Notes under the pieces: model-generated
Told to the model about the DNA's origin: nothing
The model's input: the letters and a program-made list of their open reading frames with translations, nothing else
The model's database searches: none
Shown here: one piece after another, positions 26,682 through 35,627 of the stretch
Numbering within the stretch: position 1 is the first letter of the stretch
How the letters are laid out: each line of letters opens with the position of its first letter
Translations under genes and position numbers: made by a program
Assembly: GCA_964529325.1 (NCBI GenBank)
Contig: CAZGWH010000002.1
Location: forward strand, 21,385 to 85,384
Direction: 5' to 3'
Source of the DNA: GCA-2689995 sp964529325
Lineage (GTDB): Bacteria; Fidelibacterota; Marinisomatia; SCGC-AAA003-L08; GCA-2689995
Length of the DNA stretch: 64,000 nt

Positions 26682-28499
26682 ATGAAGAAAATAGCAAATA
26701 AAATGAAATTGCTAAAAAATCCATTTTTTACTTTCAGCTTTACACTTTTAACTTTTTTATCAGCCCAAAACTACTCCCTCGAGTTTGATGGAGTTGATGA
26801 TTATGTTGATTTAGGAAATAATCCAGTTTTTGGATTAACTGAAGAATCTTCTCTATCCGTAATGATTAGTATCAAACCACATTCAAGTGGAATATTGATA
26901 TCTAAGTATGAAAACTTTAATGCTAGTAATAGTGACTACTTTATTTCTCTAACTGATGATTCTTATCAGATTACTGCAAATGGGACAAATAGTGCACAAT
27001 TTGATGGAGTTGAATTTAATGAGTGGCAAAATATAGTAGTTGTTTTTGATGGTGTCAATGGTAACTATTTTTATAAAAATGGTCTTTTATTGGGGAATGC
27101 TAATCTGAATTATTCAGATAATATTTCTTCAGTTAATTTATATGTTGGCACTTTATTTAGCCAATCTCCTTCATATGTAAATGCTTTAATAGATGATATT
27201 TCAATTTTCAACCACGCCCTCACACAAGAAGAAATCCAAGCGAATATGTATGCTGAACTCACTGGTGATGAAGAAGGTTTAGTCGGCTATTGGAACTTCA
27301 ACGCTGGCTCAGGTGACATACTTTATGACCATTCAGGTAATGGAAACCATGGTACTATTAATGGAGCTACATGGTATAGAAATTTCCCAATAACAATTAA
27401 TGTCCCAGTAGATTTTGATACAATCCAAGAAGCAATTGATTATTCACAATCGGGTGATACTATATTAGTAACATCAGGCACTTATTATGAAAACATAAAC
27501 TATAATGGTAAAAATATTGCTCTTATTGGGGAAGCCAGAGAAACAACTATTATCGATGGAGGGCAAAATGGAAGTGTTGTGACATTTGAAAGTGGAGAAA
27601 CTAATTTGGCTATTTTAGATGGCTTTACAATAAAAAATGGAGATGGTTATTCAGGTGGTGGAGTTTCAATTCATTCAAGTTCTCCTAAAATATGTAATAA
27701 TATTATAACTGAAAATTTAGGGCAATGGGGTGGTGGCATTTATTGTGAAAATTCAACTGCTAATTTTTCGAGTAATATAATTTCAATTAATAATGCTAAT
27801 TATAATGGGGGTGGTATTTTTAGAGATGATGATGGAAGCATTAATATAATTAATTGTGTTTTATATGGTAATAATGCAAATTCAAATGGTGGTGGTATAA
27901 GTACTTATTCACCAGACTATATTATCAATACAGTTATTTTTAATAATTCAGCTCCAAATAGTAATAATATTCATGGTAGTCCTAATCCAATAATTAAATT
28001 TTCAAATATTCAATATGGATATAGTCCAATTGGTGAAGGGAATATTGAATCGGACCCTCTTTTCACTGACCCTGAAAACGGAGACTTTACACTCCAATCC
28101 ACATCTCCATGCATAGATGCGGGAGACCCAAATTCGCCCTTAGACCCCGATGGTACAATTGCTGATATTGGAGCATATTATTTTTCTCAAATCACGGGGT
28201 GTATGGATGTAAATGCACTAAACTATAATCCTGAAGCACATATCGAAGATAATTCGTGTAATTATGGGATTAATCTAAGTTATGGTAATAATCTTATTAG
28301 TTTTGCTGGTCATCCAATTATAGATAGTACTGCATTATTATTAGAAAGTATTGAATCTCAAGGAGCTAATGTTAATTTTATAATTGGCCAAGGTGTAGGT
28401 TTATTTAAAACAGATGATGGTTGGTCTGGTAATTTAAATACAGTAGATGAAAAATCTGCTTATTGGCTAAATGTGGAAGGAAACTTAGAATGGTTATAA
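26682..28499 (+). CDS. Secreted LamG / parallel beta-helix protein with Cys-motif; probably truncated at the C-terminus
   Basis: The frame is open from 26619, but that stretch is the repeat module. The ATG at 26682 follows a GGGAG and begins the signal peptide ('KNPFFTFSFTLLTFLSAQ'), giving 605 residues. A concanavalin-like LamG domain ('YSLEFDGVDDYVDLG', 'DDISIFNHALTQEEIQ', 'GLVGYWNFNAGSGD') is followed by a right-handed beta-helix ('TIQEAIDYSQSGDTILVTSGTYYENI' region, Asn/Gly repeats). Then come a 'GCMDVNALNYNPEAH' motif and a 'GNNLISFAGHP' domain. The last domain breaks off at 'VEGNLEWL*', short of the usual length, where a YHYH reading frame takes over in the +1 frame. Surface carbohydrate binding is plausible but unproven. 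Confidence 0.75.
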   Translation: MKKIANKMKLLKNPFFTFSFTLLTFLSAQNYSLEFDGVDDYVDLGNNPVFGLTEESSLSVMISIKPHSSGILISKYENFNASNSDYFISLTDDSYQITANGTNSAQFDGVEFNEWQNIVVVFDGVNGNYFYKNGLLLGNANLNYSDNISSVNLYVGTLFSQSPSYVNALIDDISIFNHALTQEEIQANMYAELTGDEEGLVGYWNFNAGSGDILYDHSGNGNHGTINGATWYRNFPITINVPVDFDTIQEAIDYSQSGDTILVTSGTYYENINYNGKNIALIGEARETTIIDGGQNGSVVTFESGETNLAILDGFTIKNGDGYSGGGVSIHSSSPKICNNIITENLGQWGGGIYCENSTANFSSNIISINNANYNGGGIFRDDDGSINIINCVLYGNNANSNGGGISTYSPDYIINTVIFNNSAPNSNNIHGSPNPIIKFSNIQYGYSPIGEGNIESDPLFTDPENGDFTLQSTSPCIDAGDPNSPLDPDGTIADIGAYYFSQITGCMDVNALNYNPEAHIEDNSCNYGINLSYGNNLISFAGHPIIDSTALLLESIESQGANVNFIIGQGVGLFKTDDGWSGNLNTVDEKSAYWLNVEGNLEWL

Positions 28500-29277
28500 T
28501 TTTGTTCAAATTACTCCCAATAATCTACAAGCTCAAAATTATAATTGGGATATTCCGCGGTATCCAATTGATAATGGTCAAAATAATACAATACCATTAC
28601 TAGGTGTTGCAGGTATTGCCGTAAATGGATTACCATTTTTTGGACCAAATGAAGCTCAATTTCCTGATCCCTATGGTGACCCTGTTTATAATGGAATAAT
28701 GGATTACTGCATGGGACATACCGCTCAACAGGGAGTTTACCATTACCATGCAATGTTAGTTGAATGTTTATCGATGTCATTACCAATTAATGAACCTGAT
28801 CCTGTTGTTGGATATGCCTATGATGGTTATCCTATATATGGACCAATGGGGTGTATTGACGCAGAATGTTCCGAATTGGTTGAATATAGTAGTGGGTGGG
28901 TACAAACGGGTGACCCAACGACTTATGCGTGGGATAACCATGAATTTGTTGAATCAAATGACCCATTGAAATTAGACGAATGCAATGGTCATTATGGTCC
29001 AAATGGTGATTATCACTATCATGCGACATCTACATTTCCATATATTGTTGGATGTTATCATGGAACCCAAAATCAAAGTGGAAACTCACCTGATCTTTCA
29101 ATAATTGAGGGTGGTGATTTAAATCAAGATGAGCTAATAAATGTATTAGATGTTATTCAGTCTGTCAATTTAGTTTTAGCAAGTTCATTTAGTATTTATG
29201 GTGATGTAAATAATGATTGTGAAATTAATGTCCTTGATATTGTTACCATTGTAAATCTTATTTTGGGTATTATATAA
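28489..29277 (+). pseudogene. YHYH-domain protein with dockerin, no start codon (frameshift or fusion remnant)
   Basis: The frame is open from 28489 and codes for 'NNTIPLLGVAGIAVNGLPFF' and the YHYH signature twice ('GVYHYHA' and 'GDYHYHA'), then a dockerin ('DLNQDELINVLDVIQSVN', 'DVNNDCEINVLDIVTIVN'). No ATG, GTG or TTG occurs before 28699, which is inside the YHYH domain. The upstream gene ends at 28499 in the other frame, so a 1-base shift around 28489-28499 would fuse both into one LamG/beta-helix/YHYH/dockerin protein. Alternatively a deletion joined two genes. The YHYH domain has no established function. Confidence 0.75.
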
Positions 29278-29278
29278 T

Positions 29279-30259
29279 TTAAAACTTCACATTTAAATTT
29301 AATTGTATTCGATTAATTTTTTCTTTATTTGAATCCATTGTTTGAATATAATATCGAATATCAGTATGAATTGAATTTTTCAATTTAAATCCAATTTGGA
29401 ATCTATAACCAGAAAATCCTTTATCTGTTATTGGGAAATTATCCTGTGTAAATTCATGTGAAAGGACACCATTTTCAGCAATATCAAAATACCAAATTCC
29501 AATTGAATGTCCCATTAATTTTGTTTTAAACATTGCAATAAATGCAGAATTATTAGAATCTACATCTGTTAAATGATAATCAATTCCAATAATGTGGTTT
29601 TCTAATTTGAATTGAGCTGATAATATATTTGTAATGATGTTATTATCTAGTGTTAATGTTGAATCAATAGAGTATGATTCATTTGTTAATATCGCATTTG
29701 AATATGAAAATGTTGATGATAAATTATTGAATAATTTCTTATATACAATTTGATGTGTTAATAAATTTTCATCTTGACCAATTCCATAATCCCAATTATT
29801 TTCATTCCGTAGATAATATCCCGTATTTAATATTATTCCATATCTAGTATAGCTATATGAAATTCCTTCAGGAGAATAATCACCATCCATTAATACTTCA
29901 TTTTGTCTCCACATATTTAATGAATGTTTTCCTAAAGTTAAAGTGGATGAACCAAATTTATATTTTAAAAATGCCTTATCTAAACCAAATTCCGCATTAT
30001 CATTTGTACTATTACTTCCTAAAGTCTGATGTGGTGATTGTAATGAATTTGCTCCAGATGCTAATCGAATACCAATCTCCATATCGTTGAGTATATATTT
30101 CACGCCTAATCTGGCTCTAATCCGTTGTCTATCTCTTGGATTGTTTTTTAATTCTTGATTCTCAATTTCATATCGAAATCGAAAATCTCCATAATATGTT
30201 GTATTTGCACTCAGGTAACTACATATTAACAGTCCAATAATTATGAATATATTTTTCAT
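29279..30259 (-). CDS. Porin-like outer-membrane beta-barrel protein
   Basis: 326 residues. Signal peptide ('IFIIIGLLICSYLSAN'), then alternating strands with Tyr/Arg-rich ends ('YYGDFRFRYEIE', 'DRQRIRARLGVKYIL', 'LKYKFGSSTLTLGKHSLNMW') and a terminal Phe ('LNLNVKF'), the barrel-assembly signal. It resembles putative porins of the FCB group. The stop is 1 bp from the stop of the convergent YHYH-dockerin frame. It may be the last gene of the 29279-32118 minus-strand unit, although an 83-bp gap separates it from dadA-like. The substrate is unknown. Confidence 0.75.
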   Translation of the reverse strand: MKNIFIIIGLLICSYLSANTTYYGDFRFRYEIENQELKNNPRDRQRIRARLGVKYILNDMEIGIRLASGANSLQSPHQTLGSNSTNDNAEFGLDKAFLKYKFGSSTLTLGKHSLNMWRQNEVLMDGDYSPEGISYSYTRYGIILNTGYYLRNENNWDYGIGQDENLLTHQIVYKKLFNNLSSTFSYSNAILTNESYSIDSTLTLDNNIITNILSAQFKLENHIIGIDYHLTDVDSNNSAFIAMFKTKLMGHSIGIWYFDIAENGVLSHEFTQDNFPITDKGFSGYRFQIGFKLKNSIHTDIRYYIQTMDSNKEKINRIQLNLNVKF

Positions 30260-30342
30260 TAAATTTCCTTTTTATTTATGATTTAATTTATTATTACAAT
30301 ATTAATTTTAGATGAAGTAACTATTAAGAAATAGTTAAGTTT

Positions 30343-31569
30343 TTAAATTTTAAATGGGTTTGAATTTATTTTGGGAGTTTTATTTTCGATGACATCCGAA
30401 ATTATTTTTGCTGAACCTGATGCCATTGACCAGCCTAAATGTCCATGTCCTGTATTCAAATATAAATTTTGTATTTTTGTTGCACAAATATAGGGAGTTC
30501 CTTTTGGAGTAATTGGTCTTAATCCTGTCCATGGTATGCAATTACGATAGTCTAATGAATCACCAAATAATTCTTTTGTAAGTGCAATTAATTTTTCAAT
30601 AACTTTTGAGTTTAAACTTTTATCAAACCCTGAAAACTCTGCTCTGGAAGTAATTCTCATTTTATTTCCAAATTTTGAAAATGCAAGAAAATTATCTTCA
30701 TCTATCCCTGATTTATCTGGAATATTCACATCATTAATAATTGGCAGAGTTATAGAATATCCTTTTACTGGATAAATTGGTAATGATAGGTTCAATTGCT
30801 TTTGAAATTGAGATGAGTATGACCCAAAGGAAATAATGAATTTATTGGATTTATAAACCTTGTGGTTAATTGTGATTGAATCAATTTTATTATTAGTAAG
30901 ATTGAAATCTTTAACTTTTGAATTATATAAAAATTTCACCCCTAACTTTTTACATTTTTGTTCTAATGATTGAGTAAATAAATTACAATCTCCAGATCCA
31001 TCGTCTTGAAAAATTAATCCACCTATAAATTTGTTTTTCATAAATGGATGGGATAATTCTTTTTTATTTAATATTCTGTATTGTTCAAATAATCCATCAA
31101 ATAATTTAATTTTGTATATTGATTTATTTAATCCGTTATTTGTTTGATGTAAATAATAAATTCCATTTGCATTATAATGACAATTAATATTTTCTTTTTC
31201 GATTATTTTTTTTAATATTGAGTGAGAATATTGACATAATTCTCTTTTAGAATTAGAAAATTCAATAAATTTCTTTTTAGAACAATTTAATAAAAATTTA
31301 ATTCCCCACTTATATAATTCAGGAGAGAGAGACAACTTTATTTTAAATGCTGATTTTGCATTTGAATTTGGTTTTAATAAATTTGAAATTAAATTTGGGG
31401 AATTCCAAGAAAAGGCGTGTCCTGTTGCAATTAATCCAGCATTTCCAAAACTTGTTTCTTGTGCTGGACCACTGTTTTGTTCTATTACCGTAACTTCATG
31501 ACCTCTACATGCTAATTCGTATGCAGTAGATATTCCAATAACTCCAGCACCTAATACAGTTATTTCCAT
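30343..31569 (-). CDS. dadA: D-amino-acid dehydrogenase-like FAD oxidoreductase
   Basis: 408 residues. The dinucleotide-binding motif 'VLGAGVIGISTAYELACRGHEVTVIE' opens the protein. 'ETSFGNAGLI' and 'WTGLRPITPKGTPYI' with 'LYLNTGHGHLGWSMASGSAKII' are the DadA family landmarks. It oxidises D-amino acids to keto acids, passing electrons to the quinone pool at the inner membrane. It overlaps the preceding MORN-protein gene by one base (TAATG). No alanine racemase is nearby, so the physiological substrate remains open. Confidence 0.85.
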   Translation of the reverse strand: MEITVLGAGVIGISTAYELACRGHEVTVIEQNSGPAQETSFGNAGLIATGHAFSWNSPNLISNLLKPNSNAKSAFKIKLSLSPELYKWGIKFLLNCSKKKFIEFSNSKRELCQYSHSILKKIIEKENINCHYNANGIYYLHQTNNGLNKSIYKIKLFDGLFEQYRILNKKELSHPFMKNKFIGGLIFQDDGSGDCNLFTQSLEQKCKKLGVKFLYNSKVKDFNLTNNKIDSITINHKVYKSNKFIISFGSYSSQFQKQLNLSLPIYPVKGYSITLPIINDVNIPDKSGIDEDNFLAFSKFGNKMRITSRAEFSGFDKSLNSKVIEKLIALTKELFGDSLDYRNCIPWTGLRPITPKGTPYICATKIQNLYLNTGHGHLGWSMASGSAKIISDVIENKTPKINSNPFKI

Positions 31570-31970
31570 TATTTGTTATTTAAACTTAGAATAGTTTTTA
31601 TTTTTTTACCATTCTTCCATTTTTCTTTTAAAATAATTTCATTATCAGAATTCCATTGTGTGTATATACCATTTCGCTTACCATTTTTTATCCATTGTTC
31701 TGTTATTTCACCATTTTGAGAAAAAAATAATTGTTTGCCTTCAGGTCGTCCATTTTTATAATTTTTATCATATCTTTTTTTCCCATCTTCCCAAAATTCA
31801 ATGGATCGAATTAATATTTTATTACCTAATATATTTTTAGTTATATGAATTAATTTAGGATTTCCATTTGGAAAACTCTCAATTGTATGTTGTTTTTCAA
31901 TTACCCAGATATCAGAAAATATGAAGAAAAATAATATAGTTAATAGCCCCAATAATATTGATTTATTCAA
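31569..31970 (-). CDS. Membrane-anchored MORN-repeat (YwqK-like) protein
   Basis: 133 residues beginning at a TTG (31968-31970). One N-terminal membrane segment is followed by MORN_2/YwqK-like repeats: 'KNGRPEGKQLFFSQNGEI', 'KNGKRNGIYTQWNSDNEI', 'LKEKWKNGKK'. Such repeats are common in the FCB group. The label 'YwqK antitoxin' is often attached, but there is no toxin partner here, so I do not claim it. It overlaps the upstream 51-residue ORF by 7-8 bases and dadA downstream by one base. Confidence 0.7.
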   Translation of the reverse strand: MNKSILLGLLTILFFFIFSDIWVIEKQHTIESFPNGNPKLIHITKNILGNKILIRSIEFWEDGKKRYDKNYKNGRPEGKQLFFSQNGEITEQWIKNGKRNGIYTQWNSDNEIILKEKWKNGKKIKTILSLNNK

Positions 31971-32118
31971 TGATAAAATCCTTTATTACTCTTATTGTAA
32001 GTAAAAATGAATCTTTAAAAAAGAAATATTGGATTAATCCGTATAATAATAGAATATCTATTACAATCCATCCCTTTAAAAAGTAGTTTTTTAATAGTTT
32101 TCTGAAATCAGATTCCAT
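31963..32118 (-). CDS. Small membrane protein (51 residues)
   Basis: Start codon at 32116-32118, preceded by AAGGAAATA, a good ribosome site. The product is M-ESDFRKLLKNYFLKG then two hydrophobic segments (WIVIDILLLYGLIQYFFF, DSFLLTIRVIKDFII). The stop overlaps the TTG start of the MORN gene, so the two are coupled and this is the first gene of the minus-strand operon. No family recognised. Confidence 0.6.
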   Translation of the reverse strand: MESDFRKLLKNYFLKGWIVIDILLLYGLIQYFFFKDSFLLTIRVIKDFIIE

Positions 32119-32209
32119 TATTTCCTTGATTTGATTTTATGTTGATAATCATTTAATATATGCTTGTAATTAGAGTTGTATTTTACAATATATATAAAGG
32201 TTAATTACA

Positions 32210-33502
32210 ATGATAAAAATAGTCTTCGTTAATTTATATCTTGTCGTCCGTTTATTTGGAAATAGTTTTTATTCAGAAAATAATTTCAATTTACCACATT
32301 GTGGTTTTGATTTATTGATTCACCAAAAAATGAAAAATGATATTAATTATAAATTAAAAATGAATAATACAGTAAGTCAGTCGAAAAATTTAATAAATCA
32401 ATTGTTTGATGATGATGTTTATAAAATACCAGTTGTATTTCATGTGCTTTACAATAATGATGAGCAAAATATACCAGATTATGTTTTTGATGAACAAATT
32501 CAACAACTAAACTTAGATTATCGGCGACAAAATAATAATGCCAATGAAACACGAGAAATTTTCTTAGATATTGCAGGTGATACTAAAATTGAGTTTTATT
32601 TAGCCGAAATTGATTCTGAAGGTGATTCAACAAATGGAATTACTCGTACTTTTACTCAGAATTTAGGATTTGAATTTATTGAATATGATGATTTAATATT
32701 AGGTGAAATTACTTTAAATAATGTTAAAAAATCGAATGAAGGAGGTATTGATCCTTGGGATACAGAAAGATATTTAAATATTTGGGTGTGTAATATTGAA
32801 GGAGGTAATTTTGGACAAATTATGGGTTTTACTTATCCTCCAATTGAAATTAATGAAGCTTTAAATTTTACAAGTTTAGATGCACAACCATTTTGGGGTA
32901 ACTATTCTTTTCAAGTTGAAGATAGTGCATTACAAGGAATTGTAATTAATTATACAGCAATTGGACCAGCCAATCTACAAGCTGAAATTGATGGCTTAAA
33001 CCATAATGATTTAGGGCGAACACTTGTTCATGAAGTGGGGCATTATTTAGGTCTTCGTCATATTTGGGGAGATGCAATATTAAATAATGGGTGTGAAATG
33101 GATGATGGAATTAATGATACACCTTCTCAGGCAAATTATTCATTTTATAATTGTGATTTTTCAATGAATTCTTGCGAAGATGAAGGTGAAATTATTTTAC
33201 CCGATATGGTTGAAAATTATATGGATTATAGTTCTGAGCATTGCATGAATATGTTTACGATAAATCAAATAGAAGTGATGCGTGCGGTTTTACAATATGC
33301 TCGCCCTCATTTATTTACAATTGATATGCATTGTGAAATGGGTGATTTAAATAGTGATGGAGATATAAATATTAATGATATTATTGAAATTATAAATTTA
33401 GTTTTGAGTAGTAATTTTTATTTTTGTGGTGATTTAAATAATGATTTAATATTAAATATAATTGATGCAGTTTTACTAGTTGAATTTATTACAGGAACAT
33501 AA
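32210..33502 (+). CDS. Secreted M43-type (pappalysin-like) metalloprotease with dockerin
   Basis: 430 residues. Signal sequence, propeptide, then a metzincin catalytic domain with the full zinc motif HEVGHYLGLRH (274-284) and a Met-turn in 'ENYMDYSSEHCMNMFT'. 'IPVVFHVLYNN' and 'LNIWVCNI' also match the M43 cytophagalysin/pappalysin family. Conserved Cys pairs surround the active site. The C-terminal 65 residues are a dockerin ('DLNSDGDININDIIEIIN', 'DLNNDLILNIIDAVLLVE'), so the protease is probably held at a surface docking site. This is the best-supported enzyme among the dockerin proteins of the window. The next gene starts in a TAATG overlap. Confidence 0.9.
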   Translation: MIKIVFVNLYLVVRLFGNSFYSENNFNLPHCGFDLLIHQKMKNDINYKLKMNNTVSQSKNLINQLFDDDVYKIPVVFHVLYNNDEQNIPDYVFDEQIQQLNLDYRRQNNNANETREIFLDIAGDTKIEFYLAEIDSEGDSTNGITRTFTQNLGFEFIEYDDLILGEITLNNVKKSNEGGIDPWDTERYLNIWVCNIEGGNFGQIMGFTYPPIEINEALNFTSLDAQPFWGNYSFQVEDSALQGIVINYTAIGPANLQAEIDGLNHNDLGRTLVHEVGHYLGLRHIWGDAILNNGCEMDDGINDTPSQANYSFYNCDFSMNSCEDEGEIILPDMVENYMDYSSEHCMNMFTINQIEVMRAVLQYARPHLFTIDMHCEMGDLNSDGDININDIIEIINLVLSSNFYFCGDLNNDLILNIIDAVLLVEFITGT

Positions 33503-34368
33503 TGGATATTAAATCTAAACTATTAAACGGTATTCCATATAAAGAATTTAATTATGGAAATAATAAAGAAGAATTAATATTTCTTCACGCAAATGCATTT
33601 CCACCTACATGTTATTTACCATTATTTAGTGAATTAGGACATCGTTTCAATATTATTTGCCCATTATTTAAACCATTATGGGATGAACCTGGAAATCCAA
33701 ATAAATTGTTAGATTGGTCACCTTTAAAAGAGGATATGCTTCTATTTGTTAATTCATTACCAGAGGAGAATTATTATTTCTCAGGTCATTCTTTAGGTGG
33801 GCATGTTGCTTTAAGAATTGCATTAGAGAATTCAAATAAGGTAAAAAAATTAGTTTTATTAGATCCGATTATTTTTTCTAAATGGATGATTTTTATGTGG
33901 AGTTTTATTCAATGGACTGATTTCGGTGAAAGACATCATCCTATGATTCAAGCATGTAAAAATCAGAGGTTAATTTATAATTCAAAATTAGAATTAGTAA
34001 AAAGATATCGTACTAAAAAAATATTTAATAATATTTCAGATAATGATTTATTATTTTTAATTGATGGTTTAGTTAAAGAGATGGATGATGAAAAAGTCAG
34101 GATTAAATTTCCTAAAGATTGGGAAATCCAAATTTATCGTTCAGGAATGATTGCTGATAAATTTATTTGGAGAAATATTAAAGAGTTAAATAAAGAAATA
34201 TTATTGCTTCACGCTGAAAAAACTCATGCTCCTCGTAGTTCTGTAATTAATAAATTAGTTAAAAAATCAAATTTTATAACATCGGAATTTTTACTTGGGT
34301 ATTCTCATTTTTTTCCCTTTGAAAATCCAAAATTTGTTGGGAAAAAAATGATTGATTTTTTCCTTTAA
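33502..34368 (+). CDS. Alpha/beta hydrolase
   Basis: 288 residues. Classic fold: 'ELIFLHANAFPP' oxyanion-loop strand, nucleophile elbow GHSLGG with S97, and a C-terminal 'GYSHFFPFENP' that supplies the catalytic His; an Asp in 'LLDPI' or later completes the triad. Substrate not predictable. It begins at the ATG inside the TAATG shared with the M43 protease stop, but has no signal peptide, so it should be cytosolic. Confidence 0.85.
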   Translation: MDIKSKLLNGIPYKEFNYGNNKEELIFLHANAFPPTCYLPLFSELGHRFNIICPLFKPLWDEPGNPNKLLDWSPLKEDMLLFVNSLPEENYYFSGHSLGGHVALRIALENSNKVKKLVLLDPIIFSKWMIFMWSFIQWTDFGERHHPMIQACKNQRLIYNSKLELVKRYRTKKIFNNISDNDLLFLIDGLVKEMDDEKVRIKFPKDWEIQIYRSGMIADKFIWRNIKELNKEILLLHAEKTHAPRSSVINKLVKKSNFITSEFLLGYSHFFPFENPKFVGKKMIDFFL

Positions 34369-34373
34369 AACAA

Positions 34374-34545
34374 TTGTCTGCGGTCTTGGTCTATGTTTAT
34401 AATATTCCTTAAATTTAATGGTATATTGGAATTGAAAATTAACAAGTTAAAATATAAATTGAGAAGCTATTTCTGTTCGAGGCAGAATTTAGGGGAAAAT
34501 TAATTAATAAGAATTGAATGCACCTTCATAGAGGTGCATTTTTTA
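34374..34545 (+). ncRNA. Candidate small RNA or leader with promoter and terminator
   Basis: TTGTCT (34374-34379) and TATAAT (34398-34403), spacing 18, form a good sigma-70 promoter. A rho-independent hairpin, AATGCACCT/AGGTGCATT (34517-34525 and 34532-34540) with a T run, ends the unit about 135 bases later. No credible ORF lies between. The 5' TAAATT (34410-34415) can pair with AATTTA (34486-34491), and TTCTG-TTCGAGG-CAGAA forms a T-arm-like hairpin at about 34470-34487. It could be an independent RNA or a leader/attenuator of the zinc-ribbon gene 20 bp downstream. I do not recognise a known family. Confidence 0.5.
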
Positions 34546-34564
34546 TATAAAAAACTAGGAGTAT

Positions 34565-35275
34565 ATGAATAATAATTTAGATTTATTGATTCAATTGGGT
34601 GATATTGATTATAGAATAAATGAAATTAATGAATTAAAAGGAGATTTACCCGAGCAGGTAGATTCTCAAAAACAATTGATAGTTCAATTAAATTCAGAAA
34701 ATGAAACGAATGAGATTAAACTAACAGAAACCGAACATGAGTTGACAGAAAACCAATATGCTTTGGATGATACCAATGCTAAATTAAAAAAATATAAAAA
34801 GCAACTTTATTTAGTTACAACAAATAAAGAATATGATGCATTACTTACAGAAATTGATCATTCAAAAGAATTATTAAATAATACTCAAGCTAAATATGAT
34901 GAGATGAAATCTTTACAAGAAACACTTTCTTCATCATTAAAAAATAATAAAATTAAATTAGAAGAAACGAGTAGCTCATTAATCGAGTGTGAAACAGAAC
35001 TTAATGAGGCATTAAAAGATTCAGAGGATGAATTTAAATCACTCGAAAAAAAGAGAATTGTTTTAGAAAAGAAAATAGATGCTCGCTTTCTTTCGCTTTA
35101 TAACCGTATGAGAAGTGGGAGAAGAGGGATGGGAATAATAAGTGTACATAAAAATGCATGTGGTTCTTGTTATAATATTATGCCTCCACAAACAATAATT
35201 GAAATTAGAAAATCAGAAAAAATAATTACATGTCATACATGTGGAATTATTTTGTTCTGGGAAAACGAAGATTAA
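34565..35275 (+). CDS. COG1579-type coiled-coil zinc-ribbon protein
   Basis: 236 residues. A long coiled coil (about 20-175) is followed by a C4 zinc ribbon: C199-x2-C202 ('NACGSCYNIMPP') and C223-x2-C226 ('TCHTCGIILFW'). The family (COG1579, CT398-like) is widespread and thought to bind nucleic acid or sigma-54-related partners in Chlamydia; its function here is unknown. A ribosome site, TAGGAGTAT, precedes the ATG. rnpB starts 4 bp after the stop. Confidence 0.88.
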   Translation: MNNNLDLLIQLGDIDYRINEINELKGDLPEQVDSQKQLIVQLNSENETNEIKLTETEHELTENQYALDDTNAKLKKYKKQLYLVTTNKEYDALLTEIDHSKELLNNTQAKYDEMKSLQETLSSSLKNNKIKLEETSSSLIECETELNEALKDSEDEFKSLEKKRIVLEKKIDARFLSLYNRMRSGRRGMGIISVHKNACGSCYNIMPPQTIIEIRKSEKIITCHTCGIILFWENED

Positions 35276-35279
35276 ATTT

Positions 35280-35614
35280 GGGGTCGATTGGATGACTGCC
35301 TTTAATTTTATTAAGGGAGGAAAGTCCGAACTCCGCAGGACAGACTGCCTCTTAACAAGAGGATCGTAAGAATGGCAAGTGCAACAGAAAGTAAACTTCT
35401 ACATTAGTAGAAAAGGTGAAATGGTGGTGTAAGAGACCACCAGTTAATTAGAAAACTAATTAAGCTAGGTAAACCCCAGTCGGAGCAAAATTGAACAGCC
35501 CTGTGTGGTCCGCATAAAGGGTGGGTAAATTGCATGAATTAAATTGTGAAATTTAATCCAGATGAATAGTCATCATCCAATAGGAATACAGAATTCGGCT
35601 TATAGATCGACTCC
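35280..35614 (+). ncRNA. rnpB: RNase P RNA, bacterial class A
   Basis: All universal cores are visible: 'GAGGAAAGTCCGAACTCC' (P4 5' strand, about 35316-35333), 'AGAGACCACCAG' region near 35431, 'GTAAACCCC' near 35470 and the 3' core 'ACAGAATTCGGCTTAT' near 35588-35603. The P1 stem is formed by GGGGTCGAT (35280-35288) and ATCGACTCC (35606-35614). RNase P RNA is the catalytic subunit for tRNA 5' maturation. It sits tightly between the zinc-ribbon gene and recJ and lacks a distinct terminator, so it may be processed from a longer transcript. Confidence 0.96.
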
Positions 35615-35627
35615 AAAAAATTAAATT

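Noticed and set aside
28511..28786. 91-codon minus-strand ORF (28511-28786) and other His-rich shadow ORFs at 45236-45445 and 45821-46033
   Set aside because: They are antisense to YHYH or Asp-rich coding sequence; the His/Met/Leu-rich translations are typical shadows.
31569..31970. YwqK as an antitoxin of a toxin-antitoxin pair
   Set aside because: No toxin gene is adjacent; MORN repeats are common and the label is not reliable.
34374..34545. tRNA or tmRNA from the T-arm-like hairpin
   Set aside because: No acceptor stem, CCA end, anticodon arm or tag reading frame can be formed.
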